Source of the DNA: Citrobacter freundii
Lineage (GTDB): Bacteria; Pseudomonadota; Gammaproteobacteria; Enterobacterales; Enterobacteriaceae
Length of the DNA stretch: 64,000 nt
Direction: 5' to 3'
Assembly: GCF_029717145.1 (NCBI RefSeq)
Contig: NZ_CP099222.1
Location: 1,364,001-1,428,000, forward strand
The notes beneath the pieces are model-generated. The model had not been told where the DNA came from, made no database searches, and saw nothing but the letters and a program-made list of their open reading frames with translations. A program made the translations under genes and the position numbers. Numbering within the stretch: the stretch's first letter is position 1; each line of letters begins with the position of its first letter. Below, one piece after another: positions 43,992 to 57,978 of the stretch.

Positions 43992-44067
43992 GGGGCTATA
44001 GCTCAGCTGGGAGAGCGCCTGCATGGCATGCAGGAGGTCAGCGGTTCGATCCCGCTTAGCTCCACCA
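43992..44067 (+). tRNA. alaW: tRNA-Ala (anticodon GGC), copy 2
   Basis: A 76-nt tRNA identical to the first copy except for a compensated change of the 28-42 pair to C-G (C at 44019). It is followed by a terminator. Confidence 0.96.
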
Positions 44068-44075
44068 AAATTAAG

Positions 44076-44103
44076 ACCCTCGCTGAAAAGCGGGGGTTTT
44101 TTG
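44076..44103 (+). terminator. Terminator of the tRNA-Ala operon
   Basis: CCCTCGCT and AGCGGGGG form a stem around GAAA, followed by TTTTTT. Confidence 0.85.
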
Positions 44104-44159
44104 TTTCTACTTCCTGCACGATCCTCTGCTTCCTCTGTCAGATCACCAAATGACGGACA

Positions 44160-44187
44160 TAAAAAAACCGGGGAGAATCTCCCCGGC
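44160..44187 (-). terminator. Terminator of nupC
   Basis: On the minus strand CCGGGGA and TCCCCGG pair around GATT and run into seven T residues, 30 nt after the nupC stop. Confidence 0.88.
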
Positions 44188-44216
44188 CGAGTCACTACGA
44201 TTGCGATGCTACTGTC

Positions 44217-45419
44217 TTACAGCACCAGTGCTGCGATGGATGCGGACAGTACGCTCACCAGCGTAGAGCCGTATACCAGCTTCAGACCAAAGCGGGATAC
44301 CACGTTGCCTTGCTCTTCGTTCAGGCCTTTGATTGCGCCTGCAATGATACCGATGGAAGAGAAGTTAGCGAAGGAGACCAGGAACACAGACAGAATACCT
44401 TCCGCGCGTGGAGAGAGCGTAGACGCGATTTTCTGCAGGTCCATCATGGCCACGAATTCGTTGGAAACCAGTTTAGTCGCCATGATACTGCCCACCTGCA
44501 GCGCTTCGCTGGACGGCACACCCATCACCCACGCAACCGGGTAGAAGATGTAGCCCAGGATGCCCTGGAAGGAGATGCTGTAGCCAAACCAGCCGGTGAC
44601 GGTGGCAAACAGGGCGTTCAGCGCGGCAATCAGCGCGATGAAACCGATCAGCATTGCTGCCACGATAATCGCGACCTTGAAGCCTGCCAGAATGTACTCA
44701 CCCAGCATTTCGAAGAAGCTCTGTCCTTCATGCAGGTTAGACATCTGAATATTTTCTTCGCTGGCATCCACGCGGTAAGGGTTGATCAGCGACAGTACAA
44801 TAAAGGTGCTGAACATGTTCAGAACCAATGCAGCAACAACGTATTTTGGTTCCAGCATGGTCATGTACGCGCCGACGATGGACATGGAAACGGTGGACAT
44901 TGCCGTCGCTGCCATGGTGTACATGCGGTTGCGTGACATCTTGCCCAGAATATCTTTATAGGCAATAAAGTTTTCAGACTGACCCAGGATCAGCGAGCTG
45001 ACGGCGTTGAAGGACTCCAGCTTGCCCATACCGTTGACTTTGGATAACAAAAATCCAATTGCGCGGATGATAATAGGCAGAACGCGGATATGCTGCAGAA
45101 TACCGATCAGGGCGGAAATGAAGACGATTGGGCACAGTACTTTCAAGAAGAAGAATGCCAGGCCTTTATCGTTCATGCTGCCGAAGACAAAGTTTGTCCC
45201 TTCATTAGCAAAACCGAGCAGTTTTTCAAACATCTCGGAGAAGCCTTTCACGAAGCCCAGCCCGACATCAGAATTCAGGAAGAACCACGCCAGTAACACT
45301 TCGATAACAAGTAATTGAATAACATAACGAATGCGAATTTGTTTACGGTCACTGCTTACCAGCAGTGCGAGTACCGCAACCACGGCAAGGGCCAGGACAA
45401 AATGAAGAACGCGGTCCAT
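44217..45419 (-). CDS. nupC: NupC, proton-coupled nucleoside transporter
   Basis: NupC (400 residues) is a concentrative nucleoside transporter (CNT family) that imports pyrimidine nucleosides and adenosine with protons. Hydrophobic segments span the protein; the conserved region [20 protein letters not shown] and the C-terminal [19 protein letters not shown] are family-typical. The ATG at 45419 follows GGAG by six bases and gives the usual [10 protein letters not shown] start. Confidence 0.95.
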   Translation of the reverse strand: MDRVLHFVLALAVVAVLALLVSSDRKQIRIRYVIQLLVIEVLLAWFFLNSDVGLGFVKGFSEMFEKLLGFANEGTNFVFGSMNDKGLAFFFLKVLCPIVFISALIGILQHIRVLPIIIRAIGFLLSKVNGMGKLESFNAVSSLILGQSENFIAYKDILGKMSRNRMYTMAATAMSTVSMSIVGAYMTMLEPKYVVAALVLNMFSTFIVLSLINPYRVDASEENIQMSNLHEGQSFFEMLGEYILAGFKVAIIVAAMLIGFIALIAALNALFATVTGWFGYSISFQGILGYIFYPVAWVMGVPSSEALQVGSIMATKLVSNEFVAMMDLQKIASTLSPRAEGILSVFLVSFANFSSIGIIAGAIKGLNEEQGNVVSRFGLKLVYGSTLVSVLSASIAALVL

Positions 45420-45694
45420 ATTTGCTCCAAACATGAGGCAGGTTTAATTTCCGTGCACATTCTATGCAACAACACCAAAGAAAACGAGATCAAACACACA
45501 CTATAATAAGGACCTGTGACGAGATTCAAAATTAGTGATCGGTAATACACTTCCGTGATGTTTAGTATGGAAGTGAAAAGTTATGTCATTGTGCTAATCT
45601 CATAACATTAATTAAACATCTCATCTGCGTTTCCAGTTCCCTGATCTATTTATAGACCAACGCTATCAAAGAAATCATTTTTATCCATCAAAAT
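45420..45694. promoter_or_regulatory. nupC/mntH divergent control region
   Basis: This AT-rich gene-free stretch holds the nupC promoter on the minus strand; TTGAAT and TATAGT with an 18-bp spacer are candidates. E. coli nupC is controlled by CRP, CytR and DeoR, but I could not place those sites with confidence. Confidence 0.4.
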
Positions 45695-45713
45695 GAATTT
45701 GATAATCATTCTC
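45695..45713 (+). promoter_or_regulatory. Fur box upstream of mntH
   Basis: GAATTTGATAATCATTCTC matches the 19-bp Fur consensus at most positions. Fur-iron repression of mntH is established in E. coli and Salmonella. Confidence 0.75.
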
Positions 45714-45728
45714 AACTGGCGTAGTTTG

Positions 45729-45750
45729 AAACATAGCAAAGGCTATGTTT
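45729..45750 (+). promoter_or_regulatory. MntR box upstream of mntH
   Basis: The inverted repeat AAACATAGC and GCTATGTTT around AAAG is the known MntR operator form. It ends 13 nt before the mntH ATG, fitting manganese-dependent repression. Confidence 0.88.
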
Positions 45751-45754
45751 TTGA

Positions 45755-47002
<1,248 letters not shown>

Positions 47003-47004
47003 GC

Positions 47005-47030
47005 AAAAAGAGCCCGCAGGCTCTTTTGTT
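47005..47030 (+). terminator. Terminator between mntH and ypeC
   Basis: AAAAGAGCC and GGCTCTTTT pair around CGCA, making a symmetrical hairpin that can serve both convergent genes. Confidence 0.82.
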
Positions 47031-47033
47031 ACA

Positions 47034-47372
47034 TTAATGATGGTGGCCATGACCACGTCCGTGGCCTTTGCCGCGACCGCGATGGTCATCGCGATCGTTC
47101 CAACCTTCACGGTAACCGCGCTCGTACGCTTTGCGCTTATCCCAGCCACGATGATTACCGTTATCATGACGCCACCAGCGATTTTTGCGCCATTCATAAT
47201 TATTGTGCCAGTAACCCCGGTCGCGCCAGTGGCCGCCGTCCCAGTAGTTACCATAATTATCGCGATCGCCAATTTGCAATTTTATTGATGGCAGCAGGGT
47301 GATTTCACCAGCGTTTGCGGCCAGCGGCGTGAAAGCCAATAAGGCTGCAGCCAGAATCAGTGACCTGAACAT
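47034..47372 (-). CDS. ypeC: YpeC, secreted DUF2502 protein
   Basis: The 112-residue precursor has a Sec signal peptide ending near ANAGE and a basic, aromatic and His-rich mature part with repeated D-x-W/R-x-Y elements and a Gly/His tail ([14 protein letters not shown]). It matches enteric YpeC. Its function is unknown; the His-rich tail might bind metals, and the gene lies beside mntH, but both are only suggestive. Confidence 0.9.
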   Translation of the reverse strand: MFRSLILAAALLAFTPLAANAGEITLLPSIKLQIGDRDNYGNYWDGGHWRDRGYWHNNYEWRKNRWWRHDNGNHRGWDKRKAYERGYREGWNDRDDHRGRGKGHGRGHGHHH

Positions 47373-47500
47373 TTTTTCTCTCCTTCACGATCGAGCCGTA
47401 GCCGGCCTGTTAATGCAATATTACGGGGCAGTAAAGCCCCGTTTAATCGCCTGAACTCTTAAATCATGAAAGAGAGCACTTTTTGTTAATAAATGTGTCT

Positions 47501-48499
47501 TTATTTCAAACAATTCAGGATGGCGTCAATCTCCGCGCATTCTTCTGCAGACAAATGACGGTTTGCCAGCATGCCAACAGCATCTTCAATTTGCGCTGTT
47601 TTACTGGCACCAATCAACACTGAGGTGACTTTGTCTTCTCGCAACACCCAGGCCAGGGCCATTTGGGAGAGCTTTTGTCCCCGACGCTCAGCCATTGCGT
47701 TCAGCTGGCGGACTTTTTCCAGTTTCTCTGGCGTTATCTGATCCGGGTTGAGAAAACGGCTACCGCTTGCCGCACGAGAATCCGCCGGGATCCCGTTCAG
47801 GTAACGGTCGGTTAACTGCCCGCCCGCCAGCGGAGAGAAAGCGATACTGCCCACGCCTTTTTCCTGCAACAGTGACAACAATCCCCCTTCAACCCAACGT
47901 TCAAACATGGAATATTTCGGCTGATGAATCAGGCACGGGGTACCTAAGTCGTCGAGGATCTCAATCGCCTGTCTGGCAAGGTCGGCGGGATAGTTAGACA
48001 GCCCGACATACAGCGCTTTTCCCTGGCGAACAATGTGATCCAGCGCCTTCATGGTTTCTGTGAGCGGCGTTTCGGGATCGGGACGATGATGGTAGAAGAT
48101 ATCCACGTACTCCAGACCCATACGTTTCAGGCTCTGGTCGAGGCTGGCAATCAGGTATTTACGCGAACCCCAGTCGCCGTAGGGGCCATCCCACATGGTG
48201 TAGCCCGCCTTGGTGGAAATAATGAGTTCATCCCGCCACGGTAAAAAATCTTCCTGCAAAAGACGGCCAAAATTTCGCTCGGCAGAGCCCGGTGGTGGGC
48301 CGTAGTTATTGGCGAGATCAAAATGGGTGATCCCCAGATCGAACGCGCGCTGTAGCAGGCTTCGGCTGTTTTCTACCTGCGTGGTGTCGCCAAAATTGTG
48401 CCATAAGCCCAGAGAGATAACCGGTAGCTTGAGTCCGCTCTGACCGCAGCGGCGGTACTCCATTGTCTGATAGCGATTTTCATCCGCGTGATAAACCAT
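47501..48499 (-). CDS. Aldo-keto reductase, YghZ/GpR-like
   Basis: This 332-residue protein is an aldo-keto reductase of the YghZ (L-glyceraldehyde 3-phosphate reductase) type. The catalytic tetrad can be placed at Asp61, Tyr66, Lys97 and a histidine at 137/138 (FYHHRPD). The C-terminal NADPH-binding segment is VTSVLIGASKTAQIED. The substrate is unknown. An AGGAAGGGG site precedes the ATG. It is divergent from ipdC, and the same pairing occurs in Salmonella as far as I recall. Confidence 0.87.
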   Translation of the reverse strand: MVYHADENRYQTMEYRRCGQSGLKLPVISLGLWHNFGDTTQVENSRSLLQRAFDLGITHFDLANNYGPPPGSAERNFGRLLQEDFLPWRDELIISTKAGYTMWDGPYGDWGSRKYLIASLDQSLKRMGLEYVDIFYHHRPDPETPLTETMKALDHIVRQGKALYVGLSNYPADLARQAIEILDDLGTPCLIHQPKYSMFERWVEGGLLSLLQEKGVGSIAFSPLAGGQLTDRYLNGIPADSRAASGSRFLNPDQITPEKLEKVRQLNAMAERRGQKLSQMALAWVLREDKVTSVLIGASKTAQIEDAVGMLANRHLSAEECAEIDAILNCLK

Positions 48500-48526
48500 G
48501 TAGACCCCTTCCTGATATCAAGATGA

Positions 48527-50341
<1,815 letters not shown>

Positions 50342-51577
50342 TTATTGATCGGGGCGGTTGGCGATCATCATCGGTTTACCTGCCAACAGCAGCCAGGCGG
50401 GGAGCATGACGATGCACAGCAGCGGCAGCAGGGTGGCATCGGGGACCACCACTGCCGCCATAAACAGGCTTAGCCAGGCGTCGCGGGTGACAACCAGCAC
50501 CAGCCCCAGAATGGCGCAGGAGACGGTGATTGCTGCCGGAACCGCTTCGACATGGGCATGCAGCATCAATCCCAGTGCCACGCCAACGAATACCGCCGGA
50601 AAAATACGTCCTCCACGAAAACCACTGGCGGCAGCAACCACTAACGCCGCCAGTTTGATCACCGCGAGCATGAAATAGTCTGATGCCCCCAGCGTTTGGC
50701 TAAACGCCATTTGCTGCATCTCATCCAGCCCTTTAAACAGGGTAAGTGGTCCCCCAATAATGCCCAGAATCCCAAGCAGAAAGCCGCCAACGCCGAGAAT
50801 CAGTACCGGGTGTTTCAGGCGATGAATCAACTGATGTAAACGGGGTAAACACCACACCGCCACCATGCCTGCCGCAATGGCAATGGCGGCAACCACCGCG
50901 CCGCTAAAAATATCGGTCAGCTGTAGCTGAGTATATTGGGCGATGGGCAATGAAAAATGCGGATGAAAGAACAGGTCAGTCGTCAGTGCACCGGCAGCAG
51001 CAGCCAGCAGTGGCGCAAACAGGCGATCCCATAACGGCACATCGTTGGAGCCATTCAGCGTTTGTGAAAATATCAGTGCCGCGGCGACAGGCGTACCAAA
51101 TAGCGCTCCGATGGTGCCCGCAGAGGCGAGAATGGTCCAGTCCAGCTTATTAATTCGAGGGAACAGACGCACGCCAATCGCCGCCGCCAGCGCGATATTC
51201 ACGGTCATTATTGGGTGTTCAGGCCCCAAACTGACGCCGCCGGCCAGGCCGAGGATCAGCGCAGCCAGCAGGCCCGGCAGTGCTGACGTGGGGACCGGCA
51301 TTCCGATTAGCGGTTCACAGGCTGGGTCCGGTCCCGCATGCCCGTGGCTGTAGCGGATGACGAGTCCGACCAGTATCCCGGTCAACGTGAGCATACCGAT
51401 TATCCACAGCGAAGAGTCATGAGCAATGCCGATGCTGGCGGGCAGGCGCTCCCATAAAAATTGCTGTAAAACGGCGGCCACTTTCATGACGATGATCAGC
51501 ACCAGGCTTGAGGCAACGCCAATGATCAGTGCGGGAGTGGATAACAACAGCATCGTTCTGGCTCGCGGATGGAGCAT
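50342..51577 (-). CDS. yfeO: YfeO, CLC-family putative ion channel/transporter
   Basis: YfeO (411 residues) is a CLC-type membrane protein with many hydrophobic helices; the family filter region reads [13 protein letters not shown] and a second conserved element is [16 protein letters not shown]. Transport of halide or fluoride has been suggested for the group, but the ion carried is unknown. Its stop codon directly adjoins the ipdC stop. It is divergent from glk. Confidence 0.91.
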   Translation of the reverse strand: MLHPRARTMLLLSTPALIIGVASSLVLIIVMKVAAVLQQFLWERLPASIGIAHDSSLWIIGMLTLTGILVGLVIRYSHGHAGPDPACEPLIGMPVPTSALPGLLAALILGLAGGVSLGPEHPIMTVNIALAAAIGVRLFPRINKLDWTILASAGTIGALFGTPVAAALIFSQTLNGSNDVPLWDRLFAPLLAAAAGALTTDLFFHPHFSLPIAQYTQLQLTDIFSGAVVAAIAIAAGMVAVWCLPRLHQLIHRLKHPVLILGVGGFLLGILGIIGGPLTLFKGLDEMQQMAFSQTLGASDYFMLAVIKLAALVVAAASGFRGGRIFPAVFVGVALGLMLHAHVEAVPAAITVSCAILGLVLVVTRDAWLSLFMAAVVVPDATLLPLLCIVMLPAWLLLAGKPMMIANRPDQ

Positions 51578-51781
51578 TTTCTATTCCCTCAAATAGAGTC
51601 ATAAGCATAGTTTGCACAGCCTGCCTGCTGACATCGCTGCAAATGGTGCTGAAACGATAAAGTAATTCTGTGATCTGGGTCGATATTTTATCGGCATCAG
51701 CCTTCAGGCCGTTGTTGTTATGCCCCCATGAATTTACAGTGTGGCAAAGATTTATTCTGACTTTAGCGGAGCAGTAGAAGA

Positions 51782-52747
51782 ATGACAAAATATGCTTTAG
51801 TAGGTGATGTTGGCGGCACCAACGCGCGTCTTGCTCTGTGCGACATTGCCAGCGGTGAAATTTCGCAGGCTAAGACCTATTCAGGACTGGATTACCCCAG
51901 CCTTGAGGCCGTGGTTCGCGTGTACCTGGATGAGCATAGCGTCAGCGTCGAAGACGGGTGTATTGCGATTGCCTGTCCGATTACCGGCGACTGGGTGGCA
52001 ATGACCAACCATACCTGGGCGTTTTCTATTGCTGAAATGAAAAAGAATCTCGGTTTTAGCCATCTGGAAATCATCAATGATTTCACCGCCGTGTCGATGG
52101 CGATCCCGATGCTGAAAAAAGAGCATTTGATCCAATTTGGTGGCACGGAGCCGGTAGAAGGTAAACCGATTGCCGTGTACGGTGCGGGAACCGGTTTAGG
52201 CGTAGCGCATCTGGTGCACGTCGATAAGCGCTGGGTGAGCCTGCCGGGAGAGGGCGGTCACGTAGATTTCGCACCTAACAGCGAAGAAGAGGCGATTATT
52301 CTTGAAGTCCTGCGCGCTGAGATTGGCCATGTTTCTGCAGAACGCGTGCTGTCCGGTCCGGGGCTGGTGAACCTGTACCGCGCTATCGTCAAATCCGACG
52401 GACGTCTGCCGGAAAACCTGCAGCCGAAGGATATTACCGAACGTGCGCTGGCAGACTCGTGCACTGACTGTCGTCGGGCGCTGTCGCTGTTTTGCGTGAT
52501 CATGGGACGCTTTGGTGGCGATCTGGCGTTAACGCTGGGGACCTTTGGCGGTGTTTATATTGCCGGCGGGATTGTGCCGCGCTTCCTTGAATTCTTTAAA
52601 GCATCGGGTTTCCGCGGTGGCTTTGAAGATAAAGGTCGTTTTAAAGCCTACGTACAGGATATTCCGGTGTATTTGATTGTGCATGATAACCCTGGTCTGC
52701 TGGGTTCCGGTGCGCACCTGCGCCAGACTCTGGGGCATATTCTGTAA
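51782..52747 (+). CDS. glk: Glk, glucokinase
   Basis: Glk (321 residues) phosphorylates free cytoplasmic glucose with ATP. The phosphate loop is [14 protein letters not shown] at the N-terminus, and [12 protein letters not shown] and [12 protein letters not shown] are group A glucokinase motifs. In E. coli it is weakly repressed by Cra. It is monocistronic here, followed by a REP element. Confidence 0.96.
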   Translation: MTKYALVGDVGGTNARLALCDIASGEISQAKTYSGLDYPSLEAVVRVYLDEHSVSVEDGCIAIACPITGDWVAMTNHTWAFSIAEMKKNLGFSHLEIINDFTAVSMAIPMLKKEHLIQFGGTEPVEGKPIAVYGAGTGLGVAHLVHVDKRWVSLPGEGGHVDFAPNSEEEAIILEVLRAEIGHVSAERVLSGPGLVNLYRAIVKSDGRLPENLQPKDITERALADSCTDCRRALSLFCVIMGRFGGDLALTLGTFGGVYIAGGIVPRFLEFFKASGFRGGFEDKGRFKAYVQDIPVYLIVHDNPGLLGSGAHLRQTLGHIL

Positions 52748-52752
52748 GATCC

Positions 52753-52787
52753 CTGCCGGATGGTGTCTATTAACATCTATCCGGCAC
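52753..52787 (+). repeat. Single REP element after glk
   Basis: CTGCCGGATGGTG and CATCTATCCGGCAC form one REP palindrome between the glk stop and the convergent gene at 52826. Confidence 0.75.
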
Positions 52788-52825
52788 ACTATAAATAATA
52801 TGCCTGCCGCCGTCAGGGTAAAGCA

Positions 52826-53845
52826 TTATGTCCTGTGAGTTTTACTCGCAATCTCGTTCAGTACTATCGCTATCATCTGCTGTTCAAACATTTCGCCGTG
52901 CAGGTATCTTTTTTCTCTGTATTTTTTATCTGTCTCGAGATAAGGCTGATGCAAAACGCATTCAGGTGGCGTACACGAAATAAGAGTATTAATGACGTCG
53001 ATTGGCTGAGGATATTCAAAAAAAAGCGCGCCGGGATGGTCGTTATGCTTAATTTGCCATTCTGCAAGGTCATCCAGAAAACAGTCAGCTTCTGGTTTTG
53101 GCATTGTGCTGGCTTTTTCGCTGCCCCACACCACACTCGCCAGGTTGTATAACCCATGTGCGTATGGCCAGAACATTTTATGGAGCTTAGTAAGACCCGC
53201 GTCCTTCAACTTTGGTACGCTTTTACAATATAAATCGAGCTGCACGCCCGCTTCTGTCACATCCTCCTCGAGGAGCGCCATCAGATAACGGAGGATACAC
53301 ATATCGCTGGCTGCCTGCTTCGTCGCCAGTACCTTTTGCGCTCGTTTACTGGCTTCAGCCGCAAAATCAGTTCGTTTGTACCACAGTGCCATGACTAAAT
53401 TAGCAATCGCTATAGTAACAGGGTGACCGTTGTCACTGAGACCCCATTTTTCAGGTAACAGCAGCGGTACGCGGGCAAACAGGCCGGCAGCAAGAATATC
53501 GAGGGTCGTCCAGATGTTTATACTGTGGTCGCATCCGGAATCTACGCCGAGTGTTGTATGTTTGATCATGGCTGACTGACGCAGCGCAGCGTGCAGTAAT
53601 GCCATATCGTTGGCGAGGATGGCCGTTTTATATCCTAATAAATCAGGATTGTGATTAATGCGCAGCATAAAAAGCCATAGCCTTATCTGCTCTTGCAGTG
53701 ACGCATCTTTATGGCATTGCGTCTGGGTATCCAGACATTCTGCTAAATAATCATCGGTATCCATCCATACCCGGGCATTTTGATCAGCTTCTTTCGCGTA
53801 TTCACGCAGATATGCGCGTTGATATTTTTCCGTCAGCTTTGCCAT
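52826..53845 (-). CDS. Putative immunity protein (Imm49-like), unconfirmed
   Basis: This 339-residue protein is mostly helical and cytosolic in appearance, with no signal or membrane segment. Its order, an ANDMALLHAALRQS helix, then repeated helices (ASKRAQKVLA, ILRYLMALLEED) and FWPYAHGLYNLA, resembles Imm49- or DUF1911-like immunity proteins, but I am not certain of the family. No toxin gene is adjacent. It occupies the place where E. coli carries the fry PTS genes between glk and ypdB, which suggests gene replacement or insertion. The ribosome site is weak. Confidence 0.6.
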   Translation of the reverse strand: MAKLTEKYQRAYLREYAKEADQNARVWMDTDDYLAECLDTQTQCHKDASLQEQIRLWLFMLRINHNPDLLGYKTAILANDMALLHAALRQSAMIKHTTLGVDSGCDHSINIWTTLDILAAGLFARVPLLLPEKWGLSDNGHPVTIAIANLVMALWYKRTDFAAEASKRAQKVLATKQAASDMCILRYLMALLEEDVTEAGVQLDLYCKSVPKLKDAGLTKLHKMFWPYAHGLYNLASVVWGSEKASTMPKPEADCFLDDLAEWQIKHNDHPGALFFEYPQPIDVINTLISCTPPECVLHQPYLETDKKYREKRYLHGEMFEQQMIAIVLNEIASKTHRT

Positions 53846-53879
53846 TAAATCTCAGCGCTCTTTCTTTGTGGGGTAAGTG

Positions 53880-54614
53880 TTATAAATGCATTAACTGCCT
53901 AAACTCTTTCACTTTACTTCGACTAACCGGGATTTCAAATTCCAGGTCTTTTAACCGCAGAATGTAGGTGTTATTGAACCACGGCTCGATTTCACGGATT
54001 TTATTCAGATTCACGCAGAACGAACGGTGACAGCGGAAGAAATGTGAAGCTGGTAGTTTGCTGCAAAATTCGCTGATGTTCATTGGCATGACGTACGATT
54101 CCCGTCGTGTGTAGACAAACGTCATCTTTTCATGTGCTTCAGCGTAGTAGATATCGTTGATCGGAGTCACGATGATTCGCTCATCTTTGATCAGATTGAT
54201 GGTGTCATTCTCACGCGTGACGGGGGTTATGTGTGGGGTTCCCGTTTGTTGTTGCTGCCAGGCTGCTTCCAGCTTTTGCAGCATTCCGACAATCCGTGAC
54301 TCCTGGTACGGCTTCAGAATGTAGTCAAACGCTTCGAGTTCAAACGCCTCAACAGCGTGTTCTTTCCATGCAGTAATAAACACAATAAAGGGTTTATGCG
54401 CGAACTGGCTGATGTTTTGCGCCAGCAATACGCCGTCCAGCGAGGGAATATTAATATCGAGAAAAATGGCGTCGACGCGGTTGTGCTGCAGAAATTTCAG
54501 CACGTCCAGACCGTCGTCAAACGTGCCGACAATATCCATCTGGCTGTGTTCTTTTATCAGCCAGCTCAGTTCCTGTTGGGCCAGGAATTCATCTTCAACA
54601 ATGATGACTTTCAC
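53880..54614 (-). CDS. ypdB: YpdB, LytTR-type response regulator
   Basis: YpdB (244 residues) has a receiver domain with phospho-acceptor Asp53 (IFLDINIPS) and a C-terminal LytTR DNA-binding domain (from about residue 140, including YVMPMNISEFCSKL and FFRCHRSFCVNL). In E. coli YpdAB senses external pyruvate and activates yhjX. It is 14 nt downstream of ypdA, its kinase. Confidence 0.93.
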   Translation of the reverse strand: MKVIIVEDEFLAQQELSWLIKEHSQMDIVGTFDDGLDVLKFLQHNRVDAIFLDINIPSLDGVLLAQNISQFAHKPFIVFITAWKEHAVEAFELEAFDYILKPYQESRIVGMLQKLEAAWQQQQTGTPHITPVTRENDTINLIKDERIIVTPINDIYYAEAHEKMTFVYTRRESYVMPMNISEFCSKLPASHFFRCHRSFCVNLNKIREIEPWFNNTYILRLKDLEFEIPVSRSKVKEFRQLMHL

Positions 54615-54628
54615 TACTTCACTCCTGG

Positions 54629-56326
54629 TTAAAGCAATAAGGTCGCCGGTGCGGCAGCGGGGGAGTGCTGATTGGGCACATAAAACGCAATCTCGGTGCC
54701 AGGTTCCAGGCGGCGGATATGCAGCCCTTCGCCGTAGAGTAGCTTCACACGATGATGCACGTTCAACAGGCCGATTTTATTGCCCGGCATTTCGTTGGAC
54801 TCGACCCGCTCAATGACTTTTGGATCGATACCGTGACCGGTATCCCTGACGGCGATGCGTACCCGGTTACCGCACTCTGCGACGCTGATAGTGACCACGC
54901 CTTTTCCTTTGCACGACTGGATACCGTGAACGATGGCGTTTTCTACCAGCGGCTGAATCAGCAGGCTGGGAATATAGCAGCTCACCTCTTCATCAATATC
55001 ATAAATAACCGTTAGCTTATCGCCAAAGCGAGCCTGTTCAATGGCGATGTAGTCCTTAATTTGATACAGCTCTTTCTTAATATCGATCTGCTCATCGTCT
55101 TTCAATTCAATATTATAGCGAAGATAACGCGACAAATTAAAAATCAGCTGGCGGGCGGTATCTGGGTTAAGCCTGACCGATGACGAAATAGCGTTTAGCG
55201 CATTAAACAGAAAATGGGGATTGATTTTACTTTGCAGCGCACGTAGCTCTGCCTTATTTGCCATCTCCCGCAGTTGCTCTGCACGGGAAACCTCAAGCTG
55301 TGTAGAGATAATCTGCGACAAACCGATCGCCATTTCCTGTAACGAGGAGGTGATCTGATGGGCGTGACAGTAGTAGATTTTCAGCGTGCCGGTCACGACG
55401 CCTTTCTCCCAGAGCGGGATCACCAGCATGGAGTGTATTTCCGGCGTTCGATGCGCTTCATCATTGTTTTTTATTATTATTTTGCCGTGATTGATGGCTT
55501 CCTGCGTAGTGGGGCTGACGAAGTCATCGTTATTGCGATAGTTGAGTTCCCCGACGCCAACATAGGCCAGAACGTGCTGGGTATTGGTGATGGCAACCGC
55601 ATCTGCGTGAATGTCATGGCGAATAATTTCGCATACCTGACGTAACGACTCGCTGTTGACATGGCGAAAGAGCGGCAGGGTTTTGTTGGCAATATCCAGT
55701 GCCAGTTTGGCCTGCTTGGCGGCGCTGGCCTCTTTCTCTCCTTCGACGCTTTGTACCAGCATCACAATAAAGCCAATACAGACGCTGCCGAGAATCATCG
55801 GGATACCGATTTTTGAGACAATATCCAGTCCCAGTTCGGTGGTGGGGGCCCAGGCGACCACCAGAATCATGGTCAACGTTTCGCACAGCATCCCACCTAA
55901 AATACCGGCACGCCAGTGCTGTGCTTTGGGGATTTTACGGTTGATCCAGCCGGCAATACAGCCCGCCAAAATACTGGTGATAAAGCACGGCAGGGCGGTG
56001 ACGCCGCCAATGTCGATCAGATAGCGGTGGATACCTGCGATGATGCCGGTAATGATGCCAACCCACGGGCCGAACAGGATCCCCCCCGACATCACCGCAA
56101 TAATACGCACGTTTACCAGAGAACCTTCGACCGGTACTCCGGACCAGGTACTGAACAGGGCAAACATAGAGAAAATGGCCGTTACGGCGAGCAGTTCCTT
56201 CGGGGAGTGGGCTGACTTGTGCAACAGTTCTCGAAACAAGCGGATACGAATCAGAAAAAACAGGCAGAACAGCATCAGCGCTGCCCGATCAAAGACCGCC
56301 AGCAGCATATTGAATATTTCGTGCAC
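54629..56326 (-). CDS. ypdA: YpdA, pyruvate-sensing LytS-type histidine kinase
   Basis: YpdA (565 residues from the GTG at 56326) has an N-terminal multi-pass 5TM-Lyt region, a GAF-like middle and a LytS-type kinase domain with the phospho-histidine motif [14 protein letters not shown] and the ATP-binding DTGHGI and [11 protein letters not shown]. The GTG at 56326 gives the length of the E. coli protein; an ATG at 56422 would add 32 residues but has no ribosome site. It is the first gene of ypdAB, without ypdC following. Confidence 0.92.
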   Translation of the reverse strand: MHEIFNMLLAVFDRAALMLFCLFFLIRIRLFRELLHKSAHSPKELLAVTAIFSMFALFSTWSGVPVEGSLVNVRIIAVMSGGILFGPWVGIITGIIAGIHRYLIDIGGVTALPCFITSILAGCIAGWINRKIPKAQHWRAGILGGMLCETLTMILVVAWAPTTELGLDIVSKIGIPMILGSVCIGFIVMLVQSVEGEKEASAAKQAKLALDIANKTLPLFRHVNSESLRQVCEIIRHDIHADAVAITNTQHVLAYVGVGELNYRNNDDFVSPTTQEAINHGKIIIKNNDEAHRTPEIHSMLVIPLWEKGVVTGTLKIYYCHAHQITSSLQEMAIGLSQIISTQLEVSRAEQLREMANKAELRALQSKINPHFLFNALNAISSSVRLNPDTARQLIFNLSRYLRYNIELKDDEQIDIKKELYQIKDYIAIEQARFGDKLTVIYDIDEEVSCYIPSLLIQPLVENAIVHGIQSCKGKGVVTISVAECGNRVRIAVRDTGHGIDPKVIERVESNEMPGNKIGLLNVHHRVKLLYGEGLHIRRLEPGTEIAFYVPNQHSPAAAPATLLL

Positions 56327-56713
56327 GGGTGACTCTTGCGAATAGATTAAACCTCTATGATAGGTAACCTGAGCAAGGATGACCAGCATCCCCATTGCGC
56401 CGGGATAATGAGGAAAAACCATATAATTAAAAGGGGATTGTAAAGGAAAAGTGTGTTTCTCCGAATTTTCCAGGATTGATTGATTTTCAGAGTAAAATTT
56501 ATGACTTCAATATGTTAATGAATGGTGATTTTTGCAGACCGCGTAAAATGTTTATTTCCCTGTTTATTTTTATTGATCCTCTTTTAGGGCAGGAGAAAAT
56601 ATTTTGCGTTGCCTCTCGACAGAAGGAATTTATTCAGGCTATTTTCTAAACGTGCCACCATCGTGGCAGCGTCGCTCGGACGGTCCGGGCGCTAACGTGA
56701 ATCTGAGGATACT
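56327..56713. promoter_or_regulatory. ypdA/alaC divergent region with two hairpins before alaC
   Basis: The stretch is AT-rich at 56450-56600 and gene-free. Close to alaC two stems are seen: TGCCAC/GTGGCA (56653-56668) and GCTCGGA/TCCGGGC (56674-56690), the second ending 23 nt before the ATG. They may belong to a regulated alaC leader, but no attenuator can be proven. ypdA promoter elements were not identified. Confidence 0.4.
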
Positions 56714-57940
56714 ATGGCTGACTCCCGCCCTGAACGTCGCTTTACGCGTATTGATCGTCTTCCCCCTTATGTTTTTAACATCACTGCTGAACTGAAGATG
56801 GCTGCGCGTCGGCGCGGCGAAGATATTATCGATTTCAGCATGGGGAACCCGGATGGGGCTACGCCTCCTCACATTGTCGAAAAACTGTGTACCGTGGCCC
56901 AGCGCCCGGATACCCACGGTTATTCAACCTCTCGCGGTATTCCGCGTCTGCGTCGGGCGATTTCCCGCTGGTATCAGGACCGCTATGATGTCGAGATCGA
57001 CCCTGAATCCGAAGCCATTGTGACCATCGGATCTAAAGAGGGGCTGGCGCATCTGATGCTGGCTACGCTCGATCACGGTGACACGGTCCTCGTGCCTAAC
57101 CCAAGTTATCCTATTCATATTTACGGTGCCGTAATTGCCGGGGCTCAGGTGCGTTCTGTACCGCTGGTGGAAGGGGTCGACTTCTTTAATGAGCTGGAGC
57201 GGGCGATCCGTGAAAGCTACCCGAAACCAAAGATGATGATCTTAGGTTTCCCATCCAATCCTACCGCGCAGTGCGTTGAGCTCGAATTCTTTGAGAAAGT
57301 GGTTGCGCTGGCTAAACGCTACGACGTGCTGGTGGTTCACGACCTCGCCTATGCCGATATCGTCTACGATGGCTGGAAAGCGCCGTCGATCATGCAGGTG
57401 CCTGGCGCCCGCGATGTGGCGGTTGAATTCTTTACGCTGTCGAAAAGCTATAACATGGCGGGATGGCGTATTGGTTTTATGGTGGGTAACAAAACGCTGG
57501 TTAATGCGCTGGCGCGGATTAAGAGCTACCACGATTACGGAACCTTTACACCGTTGCAGGTTGCGGCCATTGCCGCACTGGAAGGCGATCAGCAGTGCGT
57601 ACGGGATATCGCAGAGCAGTATAAGCGTCGACGCGATGTGCTGGTCAAAGGGCTGCATGAAGCGGGCTGGATGGTAGAGATGCCGAAGGCATCGATGTAT
57701 GTCTGGGCAAAAATTCCTGAGCAGTATGCTGCAATGGGCTCGCTTGAGTTTGCTAAAAAAATGTTGAATGACGCGAAGGTCTGCGTGTCACCGGGGGTGG
57801 GTTTTGGTGATTATGGCGATACCCACGTGCGCTTTGCGTTAATTGAGAACCGTGACCGTATTCGCCAGGCGATCCGAGGCATTAAAGCCATGTTCCGTGC
57901 AGATGGTTTACTGCCCTCCAGCACGAAATCAGCGCTCTGA
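56714..57940 (+). CDS. alaC: AlaC, alanine aminotransferase
   Basis: AlaC (408 residues) transaminates pyruvate with glutamate to alanine; it is a fold-type I PLP enzyme. The PLP lysine lies in [16 protein letters not shown], and the cofactor asparagine and aspartate regions are FPSNPTAQC and [14 protein letters not shown]. It is four residues shorter than the 412 I recall for E. coli, differing at the C-terminal tail. Confidence 0.95.
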   Translation: MADSRPERRFTRIDRLPPYVFNITAELKMAARRRGEDIIDFSMGNPDGATPPHIVEKLCTVAQRPDTHGYSTSRGIPRLRRAISRWYQDRYDVEIDPESEAIVTIGSKEGLAHLMLATLDHGDTVLVPNPSYPIHIYGAVIAGAQVRSVPLVEGVDFFNELERAIRESYPKPKMMILGFPSNPTAQCVELEFFEKVVALAKRYDVLVVHDLAYADIVYDGWKAPSIMQVPGARDVAVEFFTLSKSYNMAGWRIGFMVGNKTLVNALARIKSYHDYGTFTPLQVAAIAALEGDQQCVRDIAEQYKRRRDVLVKGLHEAGWMVEMPKASMYVWAKIPEQYAAMGSLEFAKKMLNDAKVCVSPGVGFGDYGDTHVRFALIENRDRIRQAIRGIKAMFRADGLLPSSTKSAL

Positions 57941-57978
57941 AAGCGCCGATTAACCAAATGGTTAACCCACAAAAGCAA

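Noticed and set aside
47423..47442. Hairpin ACGGGGC/GCCCCGT between ypeC and the aldo-keto reductase
   Set aside because: No convincing U-run on either strand, so I did not call a terminator.
56604..56713. Possible leader peptide before alaC starting with TTG
   Set aside because: The start codon is poor, the frame continues into alaC DNA, and no alanine-rich run is present.
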